Origin: Terriglobia bacterium
GTDB lineage: Bacteria > Acidobacteriota > Terriglobia > Terriglobales > Acidobacteriaceae
NCBI GenBank assembly: GCA_020073395.1
Contig: JAIQFF010000023.1
Span: 1-44,390 of the forward strand
Length of the DNA: 44,390 nt
Direction: 5' to 3'
Part shown: piece by piece, positions 32,151 through 40,641 of the stretch
Position numbering within the stretch: the first letter of the stretch is position 1
Layout of the letters: every line of letters starts with the position of its first letter
Program-made: the position numbers and the translations under genes
The notes under the pieces: generated by a model
What the model was told of the DNA's origin: nothing
What the model saw: the letters and a program-made list of their open reading frames with translations, nothing else
Databases searched by the model: none

Positions 32151-33509
32151 ATGAGCAAAAACTCAGGCACCTTGCACTCGGATGTGTTCGACTGCAAACA
32201 AGCTGCTCTAGATTTGTGCACTTCTTCAAAATGCGCCGGCCAAGTGCGCAGCGAATCTATCGACGTCGGTCTTTCTTCCATCGACGGGTGGTTACTCGAA
32301 AGGCTTCGACGATCCATCGGCGACCCTCCAATCCGACTTATCCTGCGGAGGCGTGCGGAACTTTCACCACGACCAGGCGTTGACCCAATCGCCACAGTGT
32401 CAATCTCGGATCGTCGAACCCTGGTCAGGTTGTTGCTCAATCCTGAGCTCGCCTTCGGAGACTGTTACGCTAACGGAAGCATTGTTGTGCAAGGGGATCT
32501 GGTTCAGGTGCTGGAACGTGTCATTCGGCTGATGCGTATGAGCAAGCCGAAAGACTGGCGCCGCAGATTGTCGTCGCTGTGGTTGCAGCGCATGCAAGCA
32601 AACAGCATCACTGGGTCCGCAAGAAACATTCACCAGCATTATGATTTGACAAGCGCTTTCTACAGGCTTTGGCTCGATTCCAGGTTGGTTTACACCTGCG
32701 GTTATTTCCCCACCCCTTCAACCCCACTGGAACAGGCACAACTTGCCAAGATGGATTACGTCTGCCGTAAGCTTCAGCTCCAGCCAGGTGAGGAGGTTGT
32801 AGAAGCGGGCTGCGGGTGGGGCGCGCTGGCGCTCCATATGGCAAAGAATTACGGAGTAAGGGTCAAAGCTTTCAACATTTCCAGGGAGCAAATTCTCGTC
32901 GCCCGCGAACTGGCGACCCGGGAAGGATTGAATAGTCAGGTGGAGTTCATCGAGGATGACTACCGGAACATTTCAGGCCAATTTGATGTTTTCGCGTCAG
33001 TCGGGATGCTAGAGCACGTTGGCGCAGAGCATTACCGGGAACTGGGCCGAGTCATCCATCGCGCTGTCGGAACCTGTGGGCGCGGACTGCTTCATTTCAT
33101 TGGACGCAACCGGCCAGGCACCTTCAGTCCATGGATCAGGAAGCGCATCTTTCCCGGTGCTTATACGCCTGCTCTTCGTGAAATGCTGGATCTCCTGGAG
33201 CCCTGGAATTTCTCCGTGCTGGATATCGAGAATCTTCGATTGCACTACGAGAAGACGTTGCAGCATTGGTTAACCAGATTTGAAACGTCAATCGACCAGA
33301 TCACCAAAATGTTCGGACCCGAGTTTGTGCGAGCCTGGCGACTCTATCTGGCTGGCTCGATTGCCGCCTTCCGCGCAGGCACCCTCCAGCTATTTCAGGT
33401 CACTTTTGCTGGACCGGATTGTCGGCAGATCCCATGGACTCGCGCTTATCTTTATAAGGAGGAACTGCCGGCAAAGGAAGAACCCGAATGGATTCATGCG
33501 ATGTCCTGA
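32151..33509 (+). CDS. Cyclopropane-fatty-acyl-phospholipid synthase family methyltransferase
   Basis: A 452-residue protein. The N-terminal part (about 40-150) is the lipid-binding region of CFA synthases. NIHQHYDLTSAFYRLWLD opens the catalytic domain, EAGCGWG (residues 218-224) is the SAM-binding loop, SVGMLEHVG follows, and RLHYEKTLQHW is the conserved C-terminal signature. It should add a methylene or methyl group from SAM to unsaturated acyl chains of membrane lipids. Its end overlaps the start of a flavin-dependent reductase gene by 22 bp, so the two are translationally linked. The product might be a reduced methyl-branched rather than cyclopropane chain. AGGAGG lies 10 bases before the ATG. 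Confidence 0.9.
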   Translation: MSKNSGTLHSDVFDCKQAALDLCTSSKCAGQVRSESIDVGLSSIDGWLLERLRRSIGDPPIRLILRRRAELSPRPGVDPIATVSISDRRTLVRLLLNPELAFGDCYANGSIVVQGDLVQVLERVIRLMRMSKPKDWRRRLSSLWLQRMQANSITGSARNIHQHYDLTSAFYRLWLDSRLVYTCGYFPTPSTPLEQAQLAKMDYVCRKLQLQPGEEVVEAGCGWGALALHMAKNYGVRVKAFNISREQILVARELATREGLNSQVEFIEDDYRNISGQFDVFASVGMLEHVGAEHYRELGRVIHRAVGTCGRGLLHFIGRNRPGTFSPWIRKRIFPGAYTPALREMLDLLEPWNFSVLDIENLRLHYEKTLQHWLTRFETSIDQITKMFGPEFVRAWRLYLAGSIAAFRAGTLQLFQVTFAGPDCRQIPWTRAYLYKEELPAKEEPEWIHAMS

Positions 33510-34633
33510 TCGTTGGTGCGGGCCCTGCAGGTTCTTCCTGCGCCTGGGGTTTACGCCGTTCAGGTCTCGACGTGCTCATTCTCGACAAGTGCATATTTCC
33601 ACGGAATAAAGTCTGCGGTGGGTGGATCACGCCGGCGGTGCTTGAGGAACTTCAGATAAGCCACACTGAGTATTCGCAGGGCCGTGTTTTCCAGCCGCTT
33701 ACGGGATTTCGGACGAGCCGCATAGGCGGCCCGGAGATCGAAACCGATTACGGCAAACCCATCAGCTACGGGATACGACGAGTTGAATTTGATGAGTTTC
33801 TGCTGGCCCGCTGCGGTGCACGCATCTTCCAGGGCTCCCCGCTGAAGACGCTCGAACGATCGGGTGACCATTGGACCGTCAACGGGCAGATCAAGACTCA
33901 GCTTGTTGTCGGCGCGGGTGGCCACTTCTGTCCCGTTGCTCGGTTTCTGGGAGCTGATAGTCACGCCGAAATCGCGGTTGTAGCTCAGGAGACTGAATTC
34001 GAGATGACTTCGCGTCAAGCCGACACTTGTTCCATTCGGCCTGAAGTGCCGGAACTCTACTTTTGTCCTGACATGAAAGGTTATGGATGGTGCTTTCGAA
34101 AACAGAATTATCTTAATGTGGGCCTGGGTCGGCTTGACCCGCATGGCCTCCCACATCATGTCGCGGACTTCGTAGGGTTCTTGAAAACCAATCGGAAACT
34201 CGGCTTTGACTTTCCCACCCCCATGCAAGGCCATGCCTATCTCTTGCATTGCGGTAATGGGCGCAATGTCGTCGGCGAAGGCGTCCTGCTTGTCGGAGAC
34301 GCAGCTGGCGTCGCGTATTCACAGAGTGGCGAAGGAATCCGGCCCGCTATTGAGTCCGGTTTGTTAGGGGCAAGGGCCATCATCGCCGCGAAAGGGAAGT
34401 ACGACCGTGGCGCTTTAGACAGTTATCGCGGCCTGCTTGCGGCGCGGTTTGGAAGAGCCACAGAGGGCTGGTTGGCCACCATCGGTCGCCATCTTCCAGC
34501 CCCAGTGATCAGTTCGGCCGCGAGGCTACTCCTGGCAAGCAAATGGTTTTCTCGTCATGTCATCCTGGACCACTGGTTCCTGCGCAGCGACGAACCAGCC
34601 ATTAATTTTCAAATCGCCGGGCTGGCCGGTTGA
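33488..34633 (+). CDS. FAD-dependent oxidoreductase, geranylgeranyl-reductase-like
   Basis: A 381-residue flavoprotein. The N-terminal Rossmann motif is DVLIVGAGPAGSSCA (residues 4-19), followed by the family segment FPRNKVCGGWITP. The second FAD motif is VLLVGDAAGVAYSQSGEGI (about 265-283). This is the geranylgeranyl reductase/digeranylglycerophospholipid reductase type, which reduces C=C bonds in isoprenoid or acyl chains. Overlap with the CFA-synthase-like gene suggests the two modify the same lipid. Hopanoid, menaquinone or fatty-acid substrates are all possible. Confidence 0.85.
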   Translation: MDSCDVLIVGAGPAGSSCAWGLRRSGLDVLILDKCIFPRNKVCGGWITPAVLEELQISHTEYSQGRVFQPLTGFRTSRIGGPEIETDYGKPISYGIRRVEFDEFLLARCGARIFQGSPLKTLERSGDHWTVNGQIKTQLVVGAGGHFCPVARFLGADSHAEIAVVAQETEFEMTSRQADTCSIRPEVPELYFCPDMKGYGWCFRKQNYLNVGLGRLDPHGLPHHVADFVGFLKTNRKLGFDFPTPMQGHAYLLHCGNGRNVVGEGVLLVGDAAGVAYSQSGEGIRPAIESGLLGARAIIAAKGKYDRGALDSYRGLLAARFGRATEGWLATIGRHLPAPVISSAARLLLASKWFSRHVILDHWFLRSDEPAINFQIAGLAG

Positions 34634-34640
34634 GAATGGG

Positions 34641-35033
34641 TCATGAGGCGATGCCGTCGAGCATCTCTGGAAGCATCGCAGACCGGAACCGGACGTGTGT
34701 AGTACTGCCGTCGGCGGACACTATGTCCAATCCTCGATGTGCTCCAGTCCGGGTTCGTTTGAACCTGATCTGAGTCGGAGTGTTCACAACGTGGGTAAGG
34801 CATTCGTCCGGAGCGTCACCTACCTCAATATAAACTCGCCGCTTGCCGTCAGCATGATCGGTACTGACGCCTCTCAGCCGCCGGTCCACAACCTCCGTCA
34901 GCTTGCCGCCGGGGGTTGACACTTCGATGCTGGCGAGCCAGCCTTCATGTTGACGGCTGAAACCGTCCAGGAATGACATCCACTTGCGCGGCTCAACCTC
35001 AACGTCGTCGATTTGTTCTTCGGTGCCCCACAT
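34641..35033 (-). CDS. DUF5335 family protein
   Basis: A 130-residue soluble protein with the pattern WMSFLDGFSRQHEGW near the N-terminus and a beta-rich remainder, which I recognise as the DUF5335 family. Its function is unknown. These genes often occur with stress and envelope genes. GGAG lies 6 bases before the ATG. It follows the BON-SRPBCC gene on the same strand after 21 bp, so the two form an operon. It converges tail to tail with the reductase gene. Confidence 0.78.
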   Translation of the reverse strand: MWGTEEQIDDVEVEPRKWMSFLDGFSRQHEGWLASIEVSTPGGKLTEVVDRRLRGVSTDHADGKRRVYIEVGDAPDECLTHVVNTPTQIRFKRTRTGAHRGLDIVSADGSTTHVRFRSAMLPEMLDGIAS

Positions 35034-35054
35034 GGTCTGCTCCGCCCAAATTCA

Positions 35055-36236
35055 TCAAGCCGCAGGCTCACTTTCAGATTTCACTTCACTCTTCGTTACC
35101 TTGTGGCCGTCAACAGTCGCCTTGTCCTGCTCGAAGAGAGACTTCAGCTGAACCATGTCCCGGTCGATGGCACTTTTCGGATCCAGGCCAAGCAGCGCCG
35201 CAACGGCGTGTCCGAGCAGACCTGCGGGCGGGTTGTAGCTCATATCAATCTGCACCCGGGTTCGGCCGTCTTTCTGCGCTTCCAGGTGGATGACTCCGTG
35301 GTTTTCAACCGTTGATCCCGGCAGGCTCCACCACTCAATGCACTGTTCGGGCAACAGGCGTGTGATTCTCCCTCTCCAGCTGAGGGGAATACCCGCGGGC
35401 CCCGCTACGTGCCACAAGAAGATTCCATTCTGCTCGGGCGTAATCTCCTTTACATGTGCGAATACTTTCGGATAATTTTGCGGATTCTTCCAGAATTCAT
35501 ATAGATCGGCTGCGGTAGCGTTAATGTAGGCAGCCTTCTGTATACGGAGACCTGCGGTTTCATCAGCGCCGATCATACGCTTGAGAGGAGTATTCAGTAC
35601 GGAGCGGGCCAGGAGAATGGCACCATTTGCCCCGAGAGTCCTTCCAATCAGCTTACGGTGAGTCGCGCCATACGCAATCAGCCCGGCGCCGGCAAGGCCG
35701 GCAAGAACCCGAGCTGTAGGCGACCAACTCTGTTGCAGGAATTCCGGTAAATGCCTGCGCCGAACCCCTCCTTGCAATGCCGAAATATGCTGGGGATGAT
35801 CGGTGGTATTGAGGAAGGTGGACAGCTCTCTTACGCCTCGTACTGCCCTTACCGCACTGGTCAGCTCGGATACCTCGTCGGCCAGGACCCAGCCGCCCAA
35901 AAATACTGATCCTCCCGTGCAATTGACTTCAACGGCATGGGGATGGGAGACGGCTCGACCTACGGCGGTTCGAATCCGCTGCTCGAGAACGGTGTCCGAT
36001 ACCTCATCGTCGTCCTCGAACAGGCGGCGCGTCCCAGCAACCGCGCCTTCAGCGCGATGTTCGACATCGCGACCAAAACGCATTGCAAATTTCCTGATGT
36101 CATGACCGGAATGCAGAAATGTATCTCTTAAAGTCGCGCGCCGGCGTTTGCCGCGATTCGGGTCAGCGAAATACATGGTCAGAGCACCAGCGCCAAACGC
36201 GCCGAATAATGTCCAGGATAGGCCTTCTCTTTTCAT
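35055..36236 (-). CDS. Membrane protein with YtxH-like start, BON domain and SRPBCC domain
   Basis: A 393-residue protein. Residues 1-35 resemble the glycine-rich membrane start of YtxH-type proteins, with the basic GKRRRATLRD behind. Residues about 81-145 are a BON domain (LEQRIRTAVGRAVSHPHAVEV, VFLGGWVLADEV). A hydrophobic stretch follows (VLAGLAGAGLIAYGA). Residues about 228-372 are an SRPBCC/START-like lipid-binding fold (ADLYEFWKNPQNYPKVFAHV, WRGRITRLLPEQCIEWWSLPG). BON domains bind membranes and SRPBCC domains bind hydrophobic ligands, so a role in envelope lipid stress is plausible but unproven. GGGAG precedes the start. Confidence 0.82.
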   Translation of the reverse strand: MKREGLSWTLFGAFGAGALTMYFADPNRGKRRRATLRDTFLHSGHDIRKFAMRFGRDVEHRAEGAVAGTRRLFEDDDEVSDTVLEQRIRTAVGRAVSHPHAVEVNCTGGSVFLGGWVLADEVSELTSAVRAVRGVRELSTFLNTTDHPQHISALQGGVRRRHLPEFLQQSWSPTARVLAGLAGAGLIAYGATHRKLIGRTLGANGAILLARSVLNTPLKRMIGADETAGLRIQKAAYINATAADLYEFWKNPQNYPKVFAHVKEITPEQNGIFLWHVAGPAGIPLSWRGRITRLLPEQCIEWWSLPGSTVENHGVIHLEAQKDGRTRVQIDMSYNPPAGLLGHAVAALLGLDPKSAIDRDMVQLKSLFEQDKATVDGHKVTKSEVKSESEPAA

Positions 36237-36308
36237 AAAATGCTCCCATCACGGGTCCACATTACAGGTAAAGGTCATTCCGCGCCGTGACCGCCCCTAC
36301 AACATCAT

Positions 36309-36322
36309 GTGACTTAAATCAC
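36309..36322. promoter_or_regulatory. CRP/FNR-type site in a divergent region
   Basis: GTGAC-TTAA-ATCAC (36309-36322) lies between the BON-SRPBCC gene (minus) and the erythromycin-esterase-like gene (plus). No third half-site and no -10 at the class II distance were seen. It may serve the minus-strand gene. Confidence 0.5.
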
Positions 36323-36384
36323 CAATATCAATGCCTGAGTAACAGGTGTGCCTAGAAAGGTCTTTCCCGCAGTCGCTTCATCCC

Positions 36385-36430
36385 GTGATGGCGCTCACCG
36401 GTCGCCGTGACTAGCGGCACATACGAATAG
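36385..36430 (+). promoter_or_regulatory. CRP/FNR-type promoter module of the erythromycin-esterase-like gene
   Basis: GTGAT-GGCG-CTCAC (36385-36398), an 8-bp gap, GTGAC (36407-36411) and, 20 bp behind the palindrome, ACATACGAAT. The same module with the same spacing occurs at 38002-38045 before the phosphoribosyltransferase gene. The -10-like TACGAA is about 30 bp from the palindrome centre, the class II activation geometry. Confidence 0.65.
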
Positions 36431-36494
36431 AATCCCTTTGGTCATCCTTGATTTGCTGACTTGACTCCGCAGAAGGGCTGGAGGGGAGCCAAAA

Positions 36495-37832
36495 ATGCGA
36501 ACTAATAGCGATTTCCATATCGTTAACGCAATCCGTCGTGCGGCAAAGCCACTGACGGGAGAGTCGATAGATTTCGATCCTTTGCTTAATATGATCGGCG
36601 ACTCTCGCTTGGTTCTGATTGGGGAGGCCTCGCACGGCACTCATGAGTTCTATCGATTGCGGGCGCAGATCACTAAGCGCTTGATTGCAGAAAAGGGTTT
36701 CACGGCGGTCGCAGTCGAAGCAGATTGGCCCGATGCGTATCGTGTCAATCAATTTGTACGATTTCAGGGTAAAGACCAGGATGCGATTGATGCGCTTGCC
36801 GGCTTCCGGAGGTTTCCCGCCTGGATGTGGCGCAACGCCGATGTCCTCGACTTCGTGGGCTGGCTGCGGAACTACAACGAGCTCCACCACGCTTCGCGGC
36901 GTGTGGGTTTCTACGGATTAGATCTTTACAGCCTGCACGCCTCCATCCGCGCAGTTCTGAATTTCCTGGATAAGGTTGACCCCGAAGCTGCCCGCCGCGC
37001 TCGCTATCGCTATGCCTGCTTCGAGGATTTTGGCGAGGACACCCAGGCTTACGGATATGCCGCCAGTTTCGGACTGAGCAAGAGCTGCGAGGACGAGGTC
37101 ATTAATCAGTGGATGGAGATGCGCCGGCGTACCGCCGATCTTGCTCGCCGCGATGGCCACACTTTCCCGGATGAATTCTTTTTCGCAGAACAGAATGCTC
37201 GCCTGGTAAAGAGTGCCGAAGAGTATTACCGCTCCATGTTTCAGGAGAAAATTTCGTCGTGGAACCTGCGAGACAGCCATATGGCTGAGACGCTGGACGC
37301 GCTGGTTCAGCACTTGGGCACGGCCCACACGAAGATGGTCATCTGGGCACACAACTCTCATCTCGGCGACGCCCGCGCCACGGAGATGGGACACCAGGGT
37401 GAACTGAACCTGGGACAACTCGTGCGACAGCGATATGGTAAACAGTCGGTATTGGTCGGATTCAGTACCTTCACGGGCACGGTTACGGCGGCATCCGAGT
37501 GGGATGGTCCAGCGGAACGCAAGCATGTTCGGCCTGCCCTGCCCGGCAGTTATGAAGCGCTCTTTCACAGCACGGGGATGTCGAAGTTCTTGCTACTCCT
37601 TAATGATCAGGACGAGGCCAGGTCGCTATTGCGCGAACCACGCCTCGAGCGAGCGATCGGGGTGATCTATCAGCCTCGATCGGAGCGTCAGAGTCATTAC
37701 TTTCACGCCCAGCTTCCGGACCAATTCGACGCGATCCTGTACTTCGACGAGACTCGGGCAGTCGAACCCTTGGAACGCACAACAACTTGGGAGGCCGGAG
37801 AAGTTCCTGAGACCTACCCTTCGGCGCTGTAG
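36495..37832 (+). CDS. Erythromycin esterase family protein
   Basis: A 445-residue protein of the EreA/EreB fold. Motifs: LIGEASHGTHEF with Glu44 and His47, AVAVEADWPDAY with Glu75, and WAHNSHLGDARA around residue 280. These match the metal-independent acid/base residues of EreB. Most chromosomal members are not antibiotic esterases, and their substrate is unknown. The frequent linkage with phosphoribosyltransferase, hydrolase and stress genes, seen here too, argues for a role in stress rather than resistance. The ATG has GGAGGGGAG upstream, and the promoter carries a CRP/FNR-type module. Confidence 0.88.
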   Translation: MRTNSDFHIVNAIRRAAKPLTGESIDFDPLLNMIGDSRLVLIGEASHGTHEFYRLRAQITKRLIAEKGFTAVAVEADWPDAYRVNQFVRFQGKDQDAIDALAGFRRFPAWMWRNADVLDFVGWLRNYNELHHASRRVGFYGLDLYSLHASIRAVLNFLDKVDPEAARRARYRYACFEDFGEDTQAYGYAASFGLSKSCEDEVINQWMEMRRRTADLARRDGHTFPDEFFFAEQNARLVKSAEEYYRSMFQEKISSWNLRDSHMAETLDALVQHLGTAHTKMVIWAHNSHLGDARATEMGHQGELNLGQLVRQRYGKQSVLVGFSTFTGTVTAASEWDGPAERKHVRPALPGSYEALFHSTGMSKFLLLLNDQDEARSLLREPRLERAIGVIYQPRSERQSHYFHAQLPDQFDAILYFDETRAVEPLERTTTWEAGEVPETYPSAL

Positions 37833-38156
37833 AGTCTGAAAGCAGGGGCAGCGCAGTAATTCCGCAGGGAAAGTGGGAAGGACACGTCTTTCATTGGCGG
37901 CTGATAATACTCCGACCTAAGCTGCGGTCAATGGGCGTCATCCAGCAGCAGTTCTGAATCCTGAGCGGCAAATGGCGCTTGTCCGCGCGCTTCCCCTGAG
38001 CGTGATATAGCTCACCGGGCGCTGTGACGGTTCGTACATACGAATGAGCAGGCTTCTGCCATCGTGATGTTGGGTTTTCTGCATGCGTTTAATCCCAGGC
38101 CTCAGTCGTCGAAGACTGACCTTATGCAAACGAACAGAGGGCCCGGGGGTGGCAAT
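37833..38156. other. Intergenic region before the phosphoribosyltransferase gene
   Basis: About 324 bp with no gene. It contains the CRP/FNR promoter module at 38002-38045. No terminator was recognised for the upstream gene. Confidence 0.45.
38002..38045 (+). promoter_or_regulatory. CRP/FNR-type promoter module of the phosphoribosyltransferase gene
   Basis: GTGAT-ATAG-CTCAC (38002-38015), 8 bp, GTGAC (38024-38028) and ACATACGAAT beginning 20 bp behind the palindrome. TACGAA (38039-38044) is about 30 bp from the centre, as for a class II activated promoter. It is a near copy of the module at 36385-36430, with the same spacing and many identical bases. Confidence 0.65.
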
Positions 38157-38852
38157 ATGATTTTCCCCAATCGAACAGAAGCTGGTCGCAGGCTGGCATT
38201 GCGCTTGCGTGACTATGCAAATCGGAAAGACGTTATCGTCCTGGGTATTCCGCGTGGTGGTGTTCCGGTTGCCTTCGAGGTAGCCAGAATGCTTAAGGCT
38301 CCGCTGGACGTTTTAGTGCTGCGCAAATTAGGGGTTCCGGGGCATGAGGAGCTTGGGTTTGGGGCCATTGCAAGTGGGGGTATTCGAGTCCTGAATCCGC
38401 AAATTGTCGAAGCGTTGCGAATATCACCCGGAGATATTGAACTGGTAACCAATCGGGAAGCAAGAGAGCTGAAACGGCGCGAACAGGCATATCGCGGCCG
38501 CCGGCCCGCGCTAAATATCAGAGGGCAAACTGTCATCGTCGTGGACGACGGCATTGCAACCGGCTCAGGAATGCGTGCCGCAATTGATGCCTTGCGAGAG
38601 ATGAAGCCAGCTCGGATCGTAGTGGCTGTCCCAGTAGCGCCTCCGTCGACCTGTGATCACCTCCGATCAGAAGCAGACGACCTGGTCTGCTTGGAAACAC
38701 CGGAAGCATTCTATGGCGTAGGTCAATTCTATTTCGATTTTTCACAAATCTCGGATTATGAAGTCAATGAATTGCTCGATCGCGCGGCGCGAGAGATTGA
38801 TGAACAGAATCACTCCCCGGCGGAAGTCGCAGCGATAGAAGATGCGACGTAA
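38157..38852 (+). CDS. Phosphoribosyltransferase family protein
   Basis: 231 residues from the ATG at 38157, which gives the typical start MIFPNRTEAGRRLALRL and has a G-rich site upstream; in-frame ATGs at 38064 and 38124 are less likely. VLGIPRGGVPVAFEVA and RKLGVPGHEELGFGAIA are characteristic of this subfamily, and VIVVDDGIATGSGM (about 125-138) is the PRPP-binding loop. The reaction is unknown for this branch. Related proteins are often fused to a dienelactone-hydrolase-like domain; here a separate hydrolase of that type is encoded at 28141. Its promoter matches that of the esterase-like gene. Confidence 0.85.
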   Translation: MIFPNRTEAGRRLALRLRDYANRKDVIVLGIPRGGVPVAFEVARMLKAPLDVLVLRKLGVPGHEELGFGAIASGGIRVLNPQIVEALRISPGDIELVTNREARELKRREQAYRGRRPALNIRGQTVIVVDDGIATGSGMRAAIDALREMKPARIVVAVPVAPPSTCDHLRSEADDLVCLETPEAFYGVGQFYFDFSQISDYEVNELLDRAAREIDEQNHSPAEVAAIEDAT

Positions 38853-39222
38853 GGCTTGGTTTGGCCGCCATCTCCGAAGTCTATTCGGGGATAAACGTTG
38901 ATCTGGTCCCGTCAAGGTACGATCGGCACTCGCGCAGCTGCCGCGTGCAATCGGCTAGCATGATTCTGCCGACGTGAGCAGCCGCCGACCCGGTCGAAAA
39001 TCATGTCCACCTCCGGCAAGCGATGCTCCCCTCGACAGTCGCTATTGCAGTCATTCTCGGATACGTGTGTGAACAGCACAAACGGTTCACTCCAGTTCTT
39101 ACTCCCGGTGACAGAATTAGCCTCAGAAAGGCGATGACAAAGTGGAATCTCCTGCTGATCACGGGTTATCTTGTTAGCTCGCGACAGGACGGCGACGGCC
39201 TCCTGCTATGAGGAAACGAATT
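38853..39222. other. Intergenic region, 370 bp, no gene recognised
   Basis: It separates the stress cluster from the oxidoreductase gene. A short open frame (39023-39211) lacks a ribosome binding site and a recognisable product. No CRP/FNR-type or LacI-like site was found. AGGAAA before 39223 is the ribosome binding site of the next gene. Confidence 0.4.
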
Positions 39223-40542
39223 ATGGTCAGACGACGTGAGTTTCTCAATGCACTTGCAGTTGGGGCGGCTGGCCTGGCCGTGAGAAGCACGGCAAAAAGC
39301 TACGTTCAGATCCTCGGCTCCAACGATCGCCTTAACTTTGCTGTGATAGGTCTTAATGGGCGTGCCTACGCTCATCTATCGGCGCTCAAGGCGAACCGAA
39401 GCGTCGCGCGCATCTCGCATGTCTGCGATGTGGACAGCAATATACTCAAGAAGTTTGCCGACAGCGTGCAGCAAGAGATGGGCGAGGTGCCTTTCTCGGA
39501 GCGAGACTTTCGCGCGATTCTCGAGCAGAAAGATGTGGACGCCATCACGATTGCGACTCCCGACCATTGGCACACGCCGATGGCAATTGCCGGATTGCAA
39601 GCCGGAAAGCACGTCTTTGTGGAAAAGCCATGCAGCCACAATCCTGCTGAGGGGGAGATGCTGGTGCAGGCGCAGCAAAAATATCGAAAGCTGGTGCAGA
39701 TGGGCACACAGCAGCGCTCTTCTCCGCACACCATAGAGATTGTCGAAAAGATCAACCAGGGCATCATCGGCCGGCCGTACTTTGCCAAGGCCTGGTACAA
39801 CAACGTGCGGCAGTCGATCGGGACAGGCAAAGAAGTGCCCGTCCCACCACGGCTTGATTGGGACCTGTGGCAAGGCCCGGCGCCGCGGCGTCCCTATACA
39901 GACAATGTGCATCCCTACAACTGGCACTGGTTCAGAATCTACGGCACCGGCGAAGCGCTCAACAACGGCACCCACGAGGTGGATGTCTGCCGCTGGGCGC
40001 TGGGGGTCGACTATCCGAAGCGGGTCACTTCGTCAGGCGGCAGATACCACTTCAAAGACGACTGGCAGTTTTACGACACGCTGGTGACCAGCTTTGAGTA
40101 CGAAGACAAGATGATTAGCTGGGAAGGCAAGAGCTGCCAGGGAATGAAATATTATGGCCGCGATCGTGGATCGGCCATCATGGGAACCTCTGGTACCGTG
40201 CTCGTCGACCGCGACGGCTACGAGATATACGACCTTAAAGGCAAGAAGACGAAGGAATTTCGGACCGGCAGTACCACCTCATCTGCTGATCTGCTCGGCC
40301 GCGATTCCATGACCGATGCTCACTTCACCAACTTCATCGCGGGAATCCGCAAAGGGGAAAAACTCAACGCGCCGATTTCTGTCGGCAATGTTGCGGTTAC
40401 GATGCTGCAGCTCTCCAACATCGCATGGGAAGTCAGCCGGGAGCTGCATCTCGACACGAAGGATGGGCGGATCCAGGGCGATCCGGAAGCGATGAAGATG
40501 TGGGGCCGCGAGTACGAGAAAGGCTGGGCGCCGCATATCTGA
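39223..40542 (+). CDS. Gfo/Idh/MocA family oxidoreductase, Tat-exported
   Basis: 439 residues from the ATG at 39223, which has AGGAAA upstream; the ATG at 39208 would lie over it. The N-terminus is a twin-arginine signal (VRRREFLNALAVGAAGLAV). The NAD(P)-binding domain opens with LNFAVIGLNGRAYAHL, and VFVEKPCSHN is the family EKP motif. The C-terminal dehydratase-like domain includes WHWFRIYGTGEALNNGTHEVDVCRW. Exported members act on sugars or glycosides with a tightly bound cofactor. The truncated isomerase gene that follows is a typical partner, so the pair once handled a sugar derivative. Confidence 0.9.
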   Translation: MVRRREFLNALAVGAAGLAVRSTAKSYVQILGSNDRLNFAVIGLNGRAYAHLSALKANRSVARISHVCDVDSNILKKFADSVQQEMGEVPFSERDFRAILEQKDVDAITIATPDHWHTPMAIAGLQAGKHVFVEKPCSHNPAEGEMLVQAQQKYRKLVQMGTQQRSSPHTIEIVEKINQGIIGRPYFAKAWYNNVRQSIGTGKEVPVPPRLDWDLWQGPAPRRPYTDNVHPYNWHWFRIYGTGEALNNGTHEVDVCRWALGVDYPKRVTSSGGRYHFKDDWQFYDTLVTSFEYEDKMISWEGKSCQGMKYYGRDRGSAIMGTSGTVLVDRDGYEIYDLKGKKTKEFRTGSTTSSADLLGRDSMTDAHFTNFIAGIRKGEKLNAPISVGNVAVTMLQLSNIAWEVSRELHLDTKDGRIQGDPEAMKMWGREYEKGWAPHI

Positions 40543-40641
40543 GGTTGCGTCCGCCGTGCTCTAACTAGCGGTCAGAGCAAAACCGGGGATGCCCTGTCAC
40601 AAAGCCGCCATTTGTTAAAGAAAGCGAGGGCTTGGCCGCTT

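Noticed and set aside
29235-38045. GTGAC third half-sites as -35 elements of an alternative sigma factor
   Set aside because: The distance to the -10-like ACATACGAAT is much too short for a -35/-10 pair.
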